Positions 1-7,509 of a stretch of 64,000 nt of DNA are shown here, piece after piece. Each line of letters starts with the position of its first letter. Within the stretch, counting starts at the first letter, position 1. Made by a program: the position numbers and the translations under genes. Under the pieces are notes generated by a model. It was given only the letters and a program-made list of their open reading frames with translations, was not told the DNA's origin and searched no databases. The stretch spans positions 275,199-339,198 of the forward strand of contig JALWRZ010000010.1 in the NCBI GenBank assembly GCA_026993785.1, in the 5' to 3' direction. The DNA comes from DHVE2 group archaeon. Its GTDB lineage: Archaea; Thermoplasmatota; Thermoplasmata; Thermoplasmatales; Aciduliprofundaceae.

Positions 1-1
1 C

Positions 2-214
2 CACGTGGATGATGCCGAGCTGAGCCACGAGGCGGCCATAGGCAAGATAAGAGAGGAAGAGCTCTTTTATCTCATGAGTCGCGGACTAAAAGAGGAAGAA
101 GCAACTCAGCTCATAGTGAAGGGATTTGTGGATCCCCTGCTTAAAGATATTCCCATGGAGTTCGTAGTGGAAATAAGAAAGATAATAGAAATGGCCGTGA
201 GTGGGGGATTTTAG
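2..214 (+). CDS. SufB/SufD family Fe-S assembly protein, C-terminal end (partial)
   Basis: The window opens inside this gene; only the last 70 residues are present. SufB/SufD proteins form the scaffold of the SUF iron-sulfur cluster assembly complex in the cytosol. The visible part has the family's C-terminal pattern: a D-A-E-L-SHEAAIGKI segment, then EEELFYLMSRGL followed by an A-x-x-L-I-V-x-GF helix and a final hydrophobic helix. The family's conserved core lies upstream of the window, so SufB and SufD cannot be separated here. The gene ends with TAG and is followed by a convergent tRNA gene. Confidence 0.85.
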   Translation, partial: HVDDAELSHEAAIGKIREEELFYLMSRGLKEEEATQLIVKGFVDPLLKDIPMEFVVEIRKIIEMAVSGGF

Positions 215-259
215 ATCCCCATGAGGTGGCTCCTCAGCGTCTATAATCTTAAAAGAAGT

Positions 260-333
260 GCTCCGGCCGGGATTTGAACCCGGGTCGAGGGGTTGAGAGC
301 CCCTAATGCTTGGCCGGGCTACACCACCGGAGC
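260..333 (-). tRNA. tRNA-Glu (anticodon CTC)
   Basis: Read on the minus strand the 74 nt fold as a tRNA: acceptor GCTCCGG/CCGGAGC, anticodon stem AGGGG/CCCCT enclosing the loop CTCTCAA with anticodon CTC, and T arm CCGGG-TTCAAAT-CCCGG. CCA is not encoded and there is no intron. The D arm matches the usual archaeal tRNA-Glu form. It decodes GAG. Confidence 0.95.
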
Positions 334-341
334 ATGGATTT

Positions 342-383
342 GGTGGTTTGCCTGCCCATCGGGCGGGCCTAACCACCGGAGCA
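342..383 (-). repeat. Hairpin plus copy of the tRNA-Glu 5' end
   Basis: Just upstream of tRNA-Glu on its own strand, the 12-nt sequence TGCTCCGGTGGT (372-383) repeats the start of the tRNA (323-334). It overlaps a long imperfect palindrome: 342-348 pairs with 371-377, and 350-357 pairs with 361-368 around a 3-nt loop, with one G-T pair. A second inverted repeat lies at 395-401/410-416. Whether it belongs to a pre-tRNA leader or is a recombination scar cannot be decided by eye. Confidence 0.6.
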
Positions 384-448
384 GTTTGTGCGCTTCAGCA
401 TTTGGCGTAATGCTGAGCCACATATAAAATTTTCCTTTTATAAATCAT

Positions 449-1303
449 CTAATGTCTGCTGACGGCTGCAACTATCTCTTGAATTAATCTCGCTGCGAGC
501 ACAGAGGTGTTGCCATTGTCGCAAGGGGGACAAACTTCTACGATATCAGCACCTATTAATCTTGGGCCCAGAAAATCTATAATACGCTTGACATCCAGTG
601 GTGTGAGTCCGAAATATTCAGGAGTCCCTGTGCCAGGGGCAAAAGATGGATCTATCCCATCGATATCTATGGAGAGATAAACATTATCCGCGCTGAGAAT
701 CTCTAGGGCATTTTCTATGGCGTCTTTCCATCCCATTTCAAGGAAATCGTAGGAGGTTATCCACCGGTATCCAATTTTTCTTGCATATAAAATCTCTTCC
801 TGGGATGCGGATCTTACCCCTATGGACACCACTTTGCCCCTTAGATACTCGTAGGCTCTTCTTGCCACACAGGCATGGCTGTATTTATTGCCCAGATACT
901 CATCTCTGAAATCCGCATGTGCATCTATGAATATTATCCCCGTATCCTCCTGCTCTGCCAAGGCCTTTGCAGCACCAATTGTTATAGAATGCTCTCCTCC
1001 AATCATTATGGGAAACTTATCCCTGAGAGAGAGAGATGTAGAGTATACTGCTTCAATAACACTTTCTGCAGAGCCAAATTCATCCAGGCTGCCAATATTG
1101 CCCATATCGTGCATTTTAACCTGACGCATAGAAAAGTTGTGCTCTAAAAGATAGCTCTCAAGATTGTAGGATGCCTTCCTTATCTCATCCGGGGCAAATT
1201 TAGAACCGGCACGATAGGATGAAGTACCATCAAATGGCACCCCAAATATTATAAAATAGGAATTTTCGAAATCCGAATCTGCATCGGCAAAATGCAATCG
1301 CAT
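449..1303 (-). CDS. speB: Agmatinase (ureohydrolase family)
   Basis: A 284-residue ureohydrolase that should convert agmatine to putrescine and urea in the cytosol. The binuclear Mn ligands are all visible: H105 in GGEHS, D127/H129/D131 in IDAHAD, and D213/D215 in SIDIDGIDP. The longer open frame to 1354 is rejected because it runs into the aIF5A gene; ATG at 1303 follows the aIF5A stop by 2 nt and fits the family N-terminus. Co-transcription with aIF5A makes sense, since hypusine formation on aIF5A needs a polyamine made from putrescine. Arginase activity cannot be excluded by sequence alone, but archaeal members of this type are usually agmatinases. Confidence 0.85.
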   Translation of the reverse strand: MRLHFADADSDFENSYFIIFGVPFDGTSSYRAGSKFAPDEIRKASYNLESYLLEHNFSMRQVKMHDMGNIGSLDEFGSAESVIEAVYSTSLSLRDKFPIMIGGEHSITIGAAKALAEQEDTGIIFIDAHADFRDEYLGNKYSHACVARRAYEYLRGKVVSIGVRSASQEEILYARKIGYRWITSYDFLEMGWKDAIENALEILSADNVYLSIDIDGIDPSFAPGTGTPEYFGLTPLDVKRIIDFLGPRLIGADIVEVCPPCDNGNTSVLAARLIQEIVAAVSRH

Positions 1304-1305
1304 AT

Positions 1306-1701
1306 CTATTCGCCCATCACACGCATGATGGCCCTCTTGCCCAGAGCCTCCCAATACTGCACGGTCTTACCCGGAGCAATTTGGTCCTTGAGATTTTCAG
1401 GAATTTTGAGCTCGAAAGTTTCAAAGGTTTCGGAATCCATGAGCTGAACTTCATCGCCCATTACCGCAAGAATCTGCGCCTCTTTCTTCTCTATAATGGG
1501 AACCTTCACCTTATGCTTCACAGGATAGACAACGCTTCGCTTCTGACCGTCGAAAACTCCTATGGCCACTATTCTTGCTTTGGCTTCACCATGCTTCCCC
1601 GGCTTGCTGGTGGTCATCTCAACTATCTTGCAGGGCTCATCGTCAATAACCATATACCCGCCAACCTTAAGTTCTCTAACTTCCACATCTCTCCACGACA
1701 T
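1306..1701 (-). CDS. Translation factor aIF5A
   Basis: A 131-residue archaeal homologue of eIF5A, which binds the ribosome and relieves stalling at difficult peptide bonds. The hypusination loop [12 protein letters not shown] is intact; the modified lysine is K36 in GKHG. An N-terminal SH3-like and a C-terminal OB domain fill the normal length. The frame opens at a TTG (1707), but ATG at 1701 gives the standard MSW start, with GAGGGA upstream. A TATA box lies at about 1731-1741. It is the first gene of a two-gene unit with agmatinase. Confidence 0.95.
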   Translation of the reverse strand: MSWRDVEVRELKVGGYMVIDDEPCKIVEMTTSKPGKHGEAKARIVAIGVFDGQKRSVVYPVKHKVKVPIIEKKEAQILAVMGDEVQLMDSETFETFELKIPENLKDQIAPGKTVQYWEALGKRAIMRVMGE

Positions 1702-1730
1702 TTTCAATCCCTCGACGGTAAATGGGATTC

Positions 1731-1748
1731 TCTTTATATAGATTTTTG
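1731..1748 (-). promoter_or_regulatory. TATA promoter of aIF5A-agmatinase
   Basis: On the minus strand an A-rich stretch followed by CTATATAAAGA is placed to start transcription about 25 nt downstream, just before the aIF5A ATG at 1701. Confidence 0.6.
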
Positions 1749-1792
1749 TTAAAGAACTGAAGCACGCCTATGAACACAGAATCAGCAAAAGA

Positions 1793-1803
1793 ATTAAATA
1801 AGA
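1793..1803 (+). promoter_or_regulatory. TATA box of RNase P RNA
   Basis: ATTAAATAAGA sits about 22 nt before the predicted 5' end of the RNase P RNA at 1818, the usual archaeal spacing. Confidence 0.6.
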
Positions 1804-1817
1804 GCAAGGCTAAAAAC

Positions 1818-2259
1818 AGAGGGTCAAGAGCCCGAGGGCGGCCACGGGAAGCGGACATCTACGGCCCTAAATTCCGGAAGGGAAGGGTTTGGAAAGGGAA
1901 ACCGTAGGTGTCCCTTCCTGAGGAAAGTCCCCCCTCCATCGGGCAGCCGGCCCCGCGCAAGCGGGGGTCCCGAGAGGGATGGCAACGGAGCAGAAACGAC
2001 ACAGCCCGCGGGGCAGGATGATTCCCTGCGGATGACGTTCCCGCGGGATTTGTTGAAACGGCCGACCCCGGCGGAGCAAGCCCAAGCCGCGCCTGTGAGT
2101 TGCCCGACGAGGCGCAGGTAGGGCGCTTAGTCGGATGCCGCCAGGAGGGGGCACCGCGTCTCTCCCTTGCCCTCCTCCCTTCAGGGAGGGGGTTAGAAGG
2201 GGGAACCGTAGGTGCCCCTTCGTAACAGAAGGGGGCTTACTCCGGGCACTTGACCCTCT
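1818..2259 (+). ncRNA. rnpB: RNase P RNA, archaeal
   Basis: The catalytic RNA that trims the 5' leader of pre-tRNAs. Conserved blocks are present in order: GAGGAAAGTCC at 1920-1930 (5' strand of P4), the GCAACGGAGCAGAAACGACA block near 1982-2003, and ACAGAAGGGGGCTTAC at 2225-2240 (3' strand of P4). The ends are set by an 11-bp perfect pairing of 1818-1828 with 2249-2259. P2 is GGAAGGGA (from 1876) with TCCCTTCC (1911-1918). An extra stem-loop (1835-1839 with 1864-1868) sits between the terminal pairing and P2. The hairpin core AACCGTAGGTG occurs twice (1900-1910 and 2204-2214). Exact ends are approximate; antisense frames here are not genes. Confidence 0.9.
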
Positions 2260-3641
2260 CACTCTATATCTTTTTTGAGAATTTCCGCAATTTTTTCCAC
2301 GTTGTCCTTTATTATCTTCTGCATATCCTCCCTTTCTATGTTCTCTGATGCAAAAAGAAGATTCTGAACAGGATTTCTAAGGGAGTCCAGCATCTCGTTG
2401 ATTTCCTCAAACCTTCTCTTGTCCCTTCTCTCCATGACCTTCAGGGAGGTCACATCGATAAAGCTGAGAATGTATCCATTGCGATATCTTATTTTTCTCA
2501 CCAAGAGCCATTTCTCCTTCCCATCCTTGGCAACTATGCTTATCTCCTCCCCACCCATAAGAATATCCGTAATACCCAGGTCGTTTATTTCCTTTATTGA
2601 ATAGCCCAAAATTTTTGACCCCTCGGGGTTTATGTAGTAACATTTTCCTTCCACAATGTACATAATTCCCACAGGCATCTTTTCTAACAGAAGTCGTGAG
2701 AGCTGCATTAAATTCATTGCCCTTCGGGCTACGTTTCTTTCTCTCTTCCAGGTTCTTATGTACTCCACTCCGAGAACTAGGGTTAGCGCAAGGATGATAC
2801 CCACAGCAATCCAGGCGTAGTTGAAGCCCCTTGGCTTCTGTTCAGAAATAAGCCATTTGGAGTAAATTTCACTGTATTCCCCGGATTCTTTAACCTTAGC
2901 AAGCGCGGTATTGAGGATATTTAAAAGCTTTGTATCACCTTTTCTTACAGCCATGCATATGGGCAGAGAGAAAAATCTCACACTGGTAGGTATCACATTT
3001 TGAAGATGAAGGGAGGATATCACAAAGATACCCGTTTTTTCCTCGTAGATGAAATACTCAGCATATCCATCATTCAGGTATATAAGCCCCTGCTGGGTGG
3101 TGTCCACTTCTATAAGATTTATCTCTATACCTGTTTCATTCATATACTCCTTCAACTTTATTTCCGTAATATCCTCCTTAATGACCGCCACTTTATGTCC
3201 CTCAAGCTCACCAATAGATCCCACATTAGGCGCGTTTTTATTCTTAAATAGGATGAAATTAAGTGTTGTGTAAGGTTCTGTGAAACTGAGTGTCCTGTTT
3301 CTCTGGGGTGTAGGGACAACACCTATTATAGCGTCTACATACCCTGTTTCCAAGGAATCGATAACTCTATCCCAGTTCATGGGCACGTAGACAAAGGAAT
3401 AGGGCGTGTATTTCTCCATGGCATTAAGCAGATCGATATGGAAACCTACGAGGTTTCCCTTCTCATTGTAATACGCGTATGGGGGGATATTCTTATCCAG
3501 CCCTATTCTAAGCTTAGGCTTATTTTCGCTGGGCTGAGATGGTGCATAGTAAACTTTGATGAGAGTATACGAGAAGATTATTAACAACACTATGAGGATT
3601 ACAAGCATTGCCCCTACTATCCGATTTGAGATTTTCCTCAT
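2259..3641 (-). CDS. Membrane sensor: solute-binding domain, PAS and His-less dimerisation helix
   Basis: A 460-residue membrane protein. An N-terminal TM helix (about 9-29) is followed by an extracellular SBP_bac_3 domain (about 43-270: IGLDKNIPPYAYYNEKGNLVGF, then YVDAIIGVVPTPQRNRTLSFTEPY), a second TM helix (about 275-295), a PAS domain (about 320-400) and a C-terminal helical segment with LRNP. That segment resembles the HisKA dimerisation helix, but the phosphoacceptor histidine is absent and no HATPase domain follows. It likely senses an amino acid-like ligand outside the cell; how it signals is unknown. A TATA element near 3664-3675 serves it, and its stop touches the RNase P RNA 3' end. 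Confidence 0.75.
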   Translation of the reverse strand: MRKISNRIVGAMLVILIVLLIIFSYTLIKVYYAPSQPSENKPKLRIGLDKNIPPYAYYNEKGNLVGFHIDLLNAMEKYTPYSFVYVPMNWDRVIDSLETGYVDAIIGVVPTPQRNRTLSFTEPYTTLNFILFKNKNAPNVGSIGELEGHKVAVIKEDITEIKLKEYMNETGIEINLIEVDTTQQGLIYLNDGYAEYFIYEEKTGIFVISSLHLQNVIPTSVRFFSLPICMAVRKGDTKLLNILNTALAKVKESGEYSEIYSKWLISEQKPRGFNYAWIAVGIILALTLVLGVEYIRTWKRERNVARRAMNLMQLSRLLLEKMPVGIMYIVEGKCYYINPEGSKILGYSIKEINDLGITDILMGGEEISIVAKDGKEKWLLVRKIRYRNGYILSFIDVTSLKVMERRDKRRFEEINEMLDSLRNPVQNLLFASENIEREDMQKIIKDNVEKIAEILKKDIE

Positions 3642-3753
3642 TATTTTTTAACATACCCAACTATTCTATAAAAACTTTGCCGCAAAATTCGCTCAAATGA
3701 GAAAGACCTCAAGATTCCAAAATTATTTATCGGTTGCAGAGATAGGGAGATAT

Positions 3754-4401
3754 ATGCTTAGGCTCGCTCTATTTGACCTTGACCAAACCCTGCTCAACAC
3801 GCTTCCCAGGTTTCATAAGATATTCAACTTGGCCCTGAAGCATTTCCATGCTAAGGAAATCTCCTGGGAGGAGTTTATAAAGCATTACAAGAACGATGAT
3901 CTCCATATATTCATCCCCGTAGAGCATCGCCAGTTTTGGGACTATTTTCTGGAACATTACAACGATTTGGAATGCGTGAAAGACACACCAATAGATGGAT
4001 CACTTGAAACCTTGCAATTTTTAAAGCGAAGAGGCATAAAGGTGGGCATAATAACCGGCAGAATGGTTCCCCGCGAAGAGGTGTGGAAGGACCTGAAGAA
4101 ATTCAACATGGATGCCTATGTGGATTTTGTATACACCCGCAGGGATAACTATGAGGATGGAAGGAAGAGAACAGAACTTATAAAAAGGGCCCTGAGGGAG
4201 ATGGGCGTTGAGCCCCGAGAAACCATCTTTGTGGGAGACTACTGGCCAGATATGCAATCTGGAAGAGAAGCAGGCGTAATAACCGTAGGGGTTCTCACAG
4301 GATTCGAAAGTGAGGAGAAGCTAAAGAAATATGGCGCAGATTATGTTATTCCTAGCGTGAAATATTTGCCAACTCTTTTGGAAAAAATTGAGGGAAAATA
4401 G
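3754..4401 (+). CDS. HAD-superfamily hydrolase
   Basis: A 215-residue phosphatase-like protein of the HAD superfamily. Motif I FDLDQT gives nucleophile D8 and acid/base D10; motif II is the T of GIITGR; a lysine follows in RTELIKRAL; motif IV is FVGDYWPDMQSG. A helical cap lies between motifs I and II, as in phosphoglycolate phosphatase relatives. The substrate cannot be told from sequence. The frame extends upstream to 3697, but ATG 3754 gives the family start and follows a TATA element at about 3719-3731 with correct spacing. Confidence 0.8.
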   Translation: MLRLALFDLDQTLLNTLPRFHKIFNLALKHFHAKEISWEEFIKHYKNDDLHIFIPVEHRQFWDYFLEHYNDLECVKDTPIDGSLETLQFLKRRGIKVGIITGRMVPREEVWKDLKKFNMDAYVDFVYTRRDNYEDGRKRTELIKRALREMGVEPRETIFVGDYWPDMQSGREAGVITVGVLTGFESEEKLKKYGADYVIPSVKYLPTLLEKIEGK

Positions 4402-4420
4402 GCATTCTATTGGAAAAGGG

Positions 4421-4430
4421 CTTAAATATT
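4421..4430 (+). promoter_or_regulatory. TATA box, leaderless start at 4454
   Basis: CTTAAATATT is centred about 27 nt before ATG 4454 and supports that start over the upstream ATGs in the same frame. Confidence 0.55.
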
Positions 4431-4453
4431 TTGAATGCATGTCGATTTTTTAC

Positions 4454-5854
4454 ATGAGCAATGCTCCTATTCACTATCATCAGCTATTTCAATTCGCAAC
4501 TTTGGGAGTTTATCGCATCAGGGAGGATGGGCACATCGTTTATATCAATTCTTTTCTGGCAAAACTTTTGGGATATGAAAATCCAGAGGAATTGATATCC
4601 CAAAAAGAATTTTTTCGTCAGAAATACGACGAAGATAGATTTTTGAAGGCAATGGAGGAGCATGGCTATTTTGTAGGGGTTTCCCGATGGAAGAGGAAAG
4701 GAGGTGAGGTTCTATATTTGAAGGAATATGCTATAAAATTCAAAGATAAGGATGGCAGAGTATATTATGAGGGAATCGTGGAGGATATAACTCCCATGAT
4801 AGAGGAGTATCATAGAGAGAAGAGAGCAAGAGAAGAGTGGAAAATTCTTTTTAATTCTATACCTGATCCCGTTATGATTCTCTCTCCTGAGCAAGAGATA
4901 CTGGATGCGAATCAAGCGACTCTCAACCTTCTCAACAGGCCAAGGGAAGAAGTTATTGGACAGAAATGCTACACTCTTTTTCATGGAAGCCCCTCTCCAC
5001 CTCCGGGGTGTCCCTTTGTGGAGATGATAAAGAGAGGATCATCCATGGAAATCAATGAGGTGGTGATGGAGACTGTGGGCGGTAGATTTTTAGTGAGTGT
5101 AAGCACCTATAAACCTCCTTATCAGGAGTTGAGATTTCTTCACTTTGCCAAGGATGTAACTCTCATAGAGAGCATAGGGGAAAAGATGATAGAGTCCTTG
5201 GAAAGATACGGAAAACTTCTCAATATGGTAAACTCTATTGGCAGGATATTTCTGAAAGAGAAGAAAATTGGAAAAATAGTGGAACTTGTATGCAGGAGAC
5301 TGAATCGAGAGGAGTACTTTGGAAACGTATGCGTATTTTTAAGGGAAGGTAGTGGTGCATTAAAACCTCGCTGCAAATGCCGGGAAGATGCGGAAAAAGA
5401 GATTGAGAGAAGGATCATTGATTGGAGAGGAATCAAAGAAATGGAGATAAAAGGTAGAAAATTCCTTATTCTTCCCCTCCCCGATGAAGGTAGACCCCTA
5501 GGTTTTCTGGTTCTTGAATTAAAGAGTGAGTTAGAAAAGAGTGAGATTGCACTTCTGGAGATGCTTGCTGAAGATTTTGCATTCTCCATTAAATCCGCCA
5601 AACTAGAGAAAGCACGTAGAATAGCGTACAGGGAAATCGAAAGGGTCATGGAAGATCTCATGGCTCTTGCAGATGGCATAAGGAATCCTCTAGCGGTAAT
5701 TGAAGGATTGGCAGAGCTCAAAGTACCTCGTGAGCTAAGAGATGAGATGCTTAAGGAGGTAGAGAAAATAAATGATGCTACGAGAAAAATTGATGAGCTT
5801 TGGGGAAGATCATATTACCTTAGAAATTTTCTCAGGGAAGAGAAGCAGCGATGA
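4454..5854 (+). CDS. PAS-PAS-GAF-type sensor without kinase domain
   Basis: A soluble 466-residue sensor. Two PAS domains come first (about 10-115, with GVYRIREDGHIVYINSFLAKLLGY; and about 130-245, with NSIPDPVMILSPEQEILDAN), then a GAF-like domain (about 250-375, containing CKCRE), then an amphipathic helix ending in IRNPLAVIEGLAEL. That last part resembles a HisKA helix, but the HxxRNP histidine is replaced and no ATPase domain follows. The second PAS domain contains GCPF near a Cys-rich loop. It shares the truncated, His-less output with the sensor at 2259-3641. Function is unknown. Confidence 0.7.
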   Translation: MSNAPIHYHQLFQFATLGVYRIREDGHIVYINSFLAKLLGYENPEELISQKEFFRQKYDEDRFLKAMEEHGYFVGVSRWKRKGGEVLYLKEYAIKFKDKDGRVYYEGIVEDITPMIEEYHREKRAREEWKILFNSIPDPVMILSPEQEILDANQATLNLLNRPREEVIGQKCYTLFHGSPSPPPGCPFVEMIKRGSSMEINEVVMETVGGRFLVSVSTYKPPYQELRFLHFAKDVTLIESIGEKMIESLERYGKLLNMVNSIGRIFLKEKKIGKIVELVCRRLNREEYFGNVCVFLREGSGALKPRCKCREDAEKEIERRIIDWRGIKEMEIKGRKFLILPLPDEGRPLGFLVLELKSELEKSEIALLEMLAEDFAFSIKSAKLEKARRIAYREIERVMEDLMALADGIRNPLAVIEGLAELKVPRELRDEMLKEVEKINDATRKIDELWGRSYYLRNFLREEKQR

Positions 5855-5857
5855 AAA

Positions 5858-5868
5858 AATTTATTTCA
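5858..5868 (+). promoter_or_regulatory. TATA box of CBS-antiporter unit
   Basis: AAATTTATTTC lies about 25 nt before ATG 5891, implying a leaderless message for the CBS protein and the overlapping antiporter. Confidence 0.55.
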
Positions 5869-5890
5869 AATCTTTTCATATCTTTAGTTC

Positions 5891-6340
5891 ATGAGAAAAA
5901 TGAAGGTGCGGGACATAAGAAACCTCATCACCCAAGAGGCATCTGTGGTAGATGAGGACGATGATCTTTTGAGGGTGGCAGAAGAAATTGTGAAGGATCC
6001 TAAAACCCGCGCAGTATATGTGGTGAATAAGGATAAGAAGCTAGTGGGTATAATTCCTGTGGTAGAACTGGTGCAGTATCTCTACTCAGAATACATCCCT
6101 CAGGAGTATATACTTTACAGGTTTCCTATTCTTCTCAGCGGCAATCCACGGGCCAAGGATATAATGCTCCCACCGGTGTATGTGAGAGATAATGAAAATA
6201 TAACGGACGCCTTTGTAAAAATGTTCAAGAACAATCTCAAGGAGCTGCCGGTGGTGGATGATGATATGCACATTATCGGCGATCTCAACATTCTGGAGAT
6301 GATAGTTGCCTGGATTGAGAGTGTTAAAAATGCTCATTGA
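5891..6340 (+). CDS. Two-CBS-domain protein
   Basis: A 149-residue protein made of two CBS motifs: VRDIRNLITQEASVV...GIIPVVELV, and AKDIMLPPVYVRDNENI...KELPVVDDDMHIIGDLNI. A CBS pair folds into one Bateman module that usually binds adenine nucleotides. The gene overlaps the start of the Na+/H+ antiporter by 11 nt, so the natural inference is that this module senses cellular energy or ionic state and controls that transporter. Magnesium-transporter-type CBS regulation is an analogy only. Confidence 0.85.
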   Translation: MRKMKVRDIRNLITQEASVVDEDDDLLRVAEEIVKDPKTRAVYVVNKDKKLVGIIPVVELVQYLYSEYIPQEYILYRFPILLSGNPRAKDIMLPPVYVRDNENITDAFVKMFKNNLKELPVVDDDMHIIGDLNILEMIVAWIESVKNAH

Positions 6341-7508
6341 GCTCGCTCTAGCCCTGATTCTTGTGAAAATAGTCGATGAGATTTTTATGCGAAAAAATCA
6401 GCCGGCGGTGATAGGAGAGATAATGATTGGTATCCTTTTCTCCCTTTTCAATTTCGTGCTTCCAGAAACAGGATTCATCGGAAGCTACGCATTCTCTCTC
6501 AACCTGGAGGTAGCTCATCCAGCGTTCCAATTTTTTGCAGAGACAGGTATTCTTCTTCTTCTCTTTCTTTCCGGTCTGGAAACGAATCTGGACGACCTCA
6601 AGCGAAGCGGAAAATCGGGGATTCTCACAGGTGCTCTTGGGGTCCTCATAACCTTCCTTCTTGTGCTATCAATTGCCATATATCTTCTTCATTTTCCTCT
6701 GCGGATAGGCATAGTTCTTGCCACAATATTCACGGCGACCAGTGTGGGAGTTACCGTGAGAACCATGATGGACCTAGGCATTCTCAACACCAAGGTAGGC
6801 AATACTGTGCTAACTGCGGCAGTGGCGGATGATGTCTTTGGCATAATTCTCGTCACCATAGTTTTAAGCCATGGAGAGGCCATAGAACTAACTATCGGGC
6901 TACTTATATTTTTTGTGACCATATACATTATGGCAAAATTCAAGCTCATTGAGAAGGTTATGAACTATGCGGATAGAGTGTTCCACGGACCTTATGCTCT
7001 TGTTACCATATCTCTGGGATTGATGTTTCTCTTTGCCTACTTTGCCGATGTATCCCATATAGCAACAATAACAGGCGCATTTTTCGTAGGACTTTTCATA
7101 GGGCAGTCAACCCAGGAAAGAAAGATAATAAATCCCCTGAAGGTTATAGCTTACTCCCTCTTCATCCCCATCTTCTTCGTGAATGTGGGAACTCTGGTAG
7201 ATATACCCATGCTTGAAAACTTCAATCTCTATCTCCTTGCTATAATACCCGTGGTTTTCATCGGGAAAATCTTGGGCTGCGCTCTTGGCTCAAGAATTGG
7301 TGGTTTAAAGATGTCCGATTCCTGGAGGGTGGGCGTGGGCATGGTCCCCGAGATGGAAGTAGCGCTTGTTATCGCCACTTTAGCTTATGCCAAAGGCATA
7401 TTCGGGCAACCTCTGGGAAGCCAGGTGATGGCACTCACCATAACCTATGTGATAATCTCCTCGCTTACAGTGCCCCTTCTCCTAAAACGTCTTTATCGGA
7501 GGAAATGA
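6330..7508 (+). CDS. Cation:proton antiporter, CPA2 family
   Basis: A 392-residue integral membrane protein with about 12 TM helices and the CPA2 hallmark TAAVADDVFGI, whose paired aspartates carry the ions. It should exchange Na+ or K+ for protons at the cell membrane. Start ATG 6330 gives MLIELALALILVKIVDEI; the upstream TTG at 6306 lies deep inside the CBS gene. There is no C-terminal TrkA-N domain, so the separate upstream CBS protein may supply regulation. The gene ends 1 nt before the next start, making a tight operon. Confidence 0.85.
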   Translation: MLIELALALILVKIVDEIFMRKNQPAVIGEIMIGILFSLFNFVLPETGFIGSYAFSLNLEVAHPAFQFFAETGILLLLFLSGLETNLDDLKRSGKSGILTGALGVLITFLLVLSIAIYLLHFPLRIGIVLATIFTATSVGVTVRTMMDLGILNTKVGNTVLTAAVADDVFGIILVTIVLSHGEAIELTIGLLIFFVTIYIMAKFKLIEKVMNYADRVFHGPYALVTISLGLMFLFAYFADVSHIATITGAFFVGLFIGQSTQERKIINPLKVIAYSLFIPIFFVNVGTLVDIPMLENFNLYLLAIIPVVFIGKILGCALGSRIGGLKMSDSWRVGVGMVPEMEVALVIATLAYAKGIFGQPLGSQVMALTITYVIISSLTVPLLLKRLYRRK

Positions 7509-7509
7509 G

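Noticed and set aside
1304-1354. Longer N-terminus for agmatinase
   Set aside because: It would run into the aIF5A gene; ATG 1303 gives the normal family start.
1867-2262. 131-residue antisense frame across the RNase P RNA
   Set aside because: Low-complexity, GC-driven frame opposite strongly conserved RNA blocks; no family resemblance.
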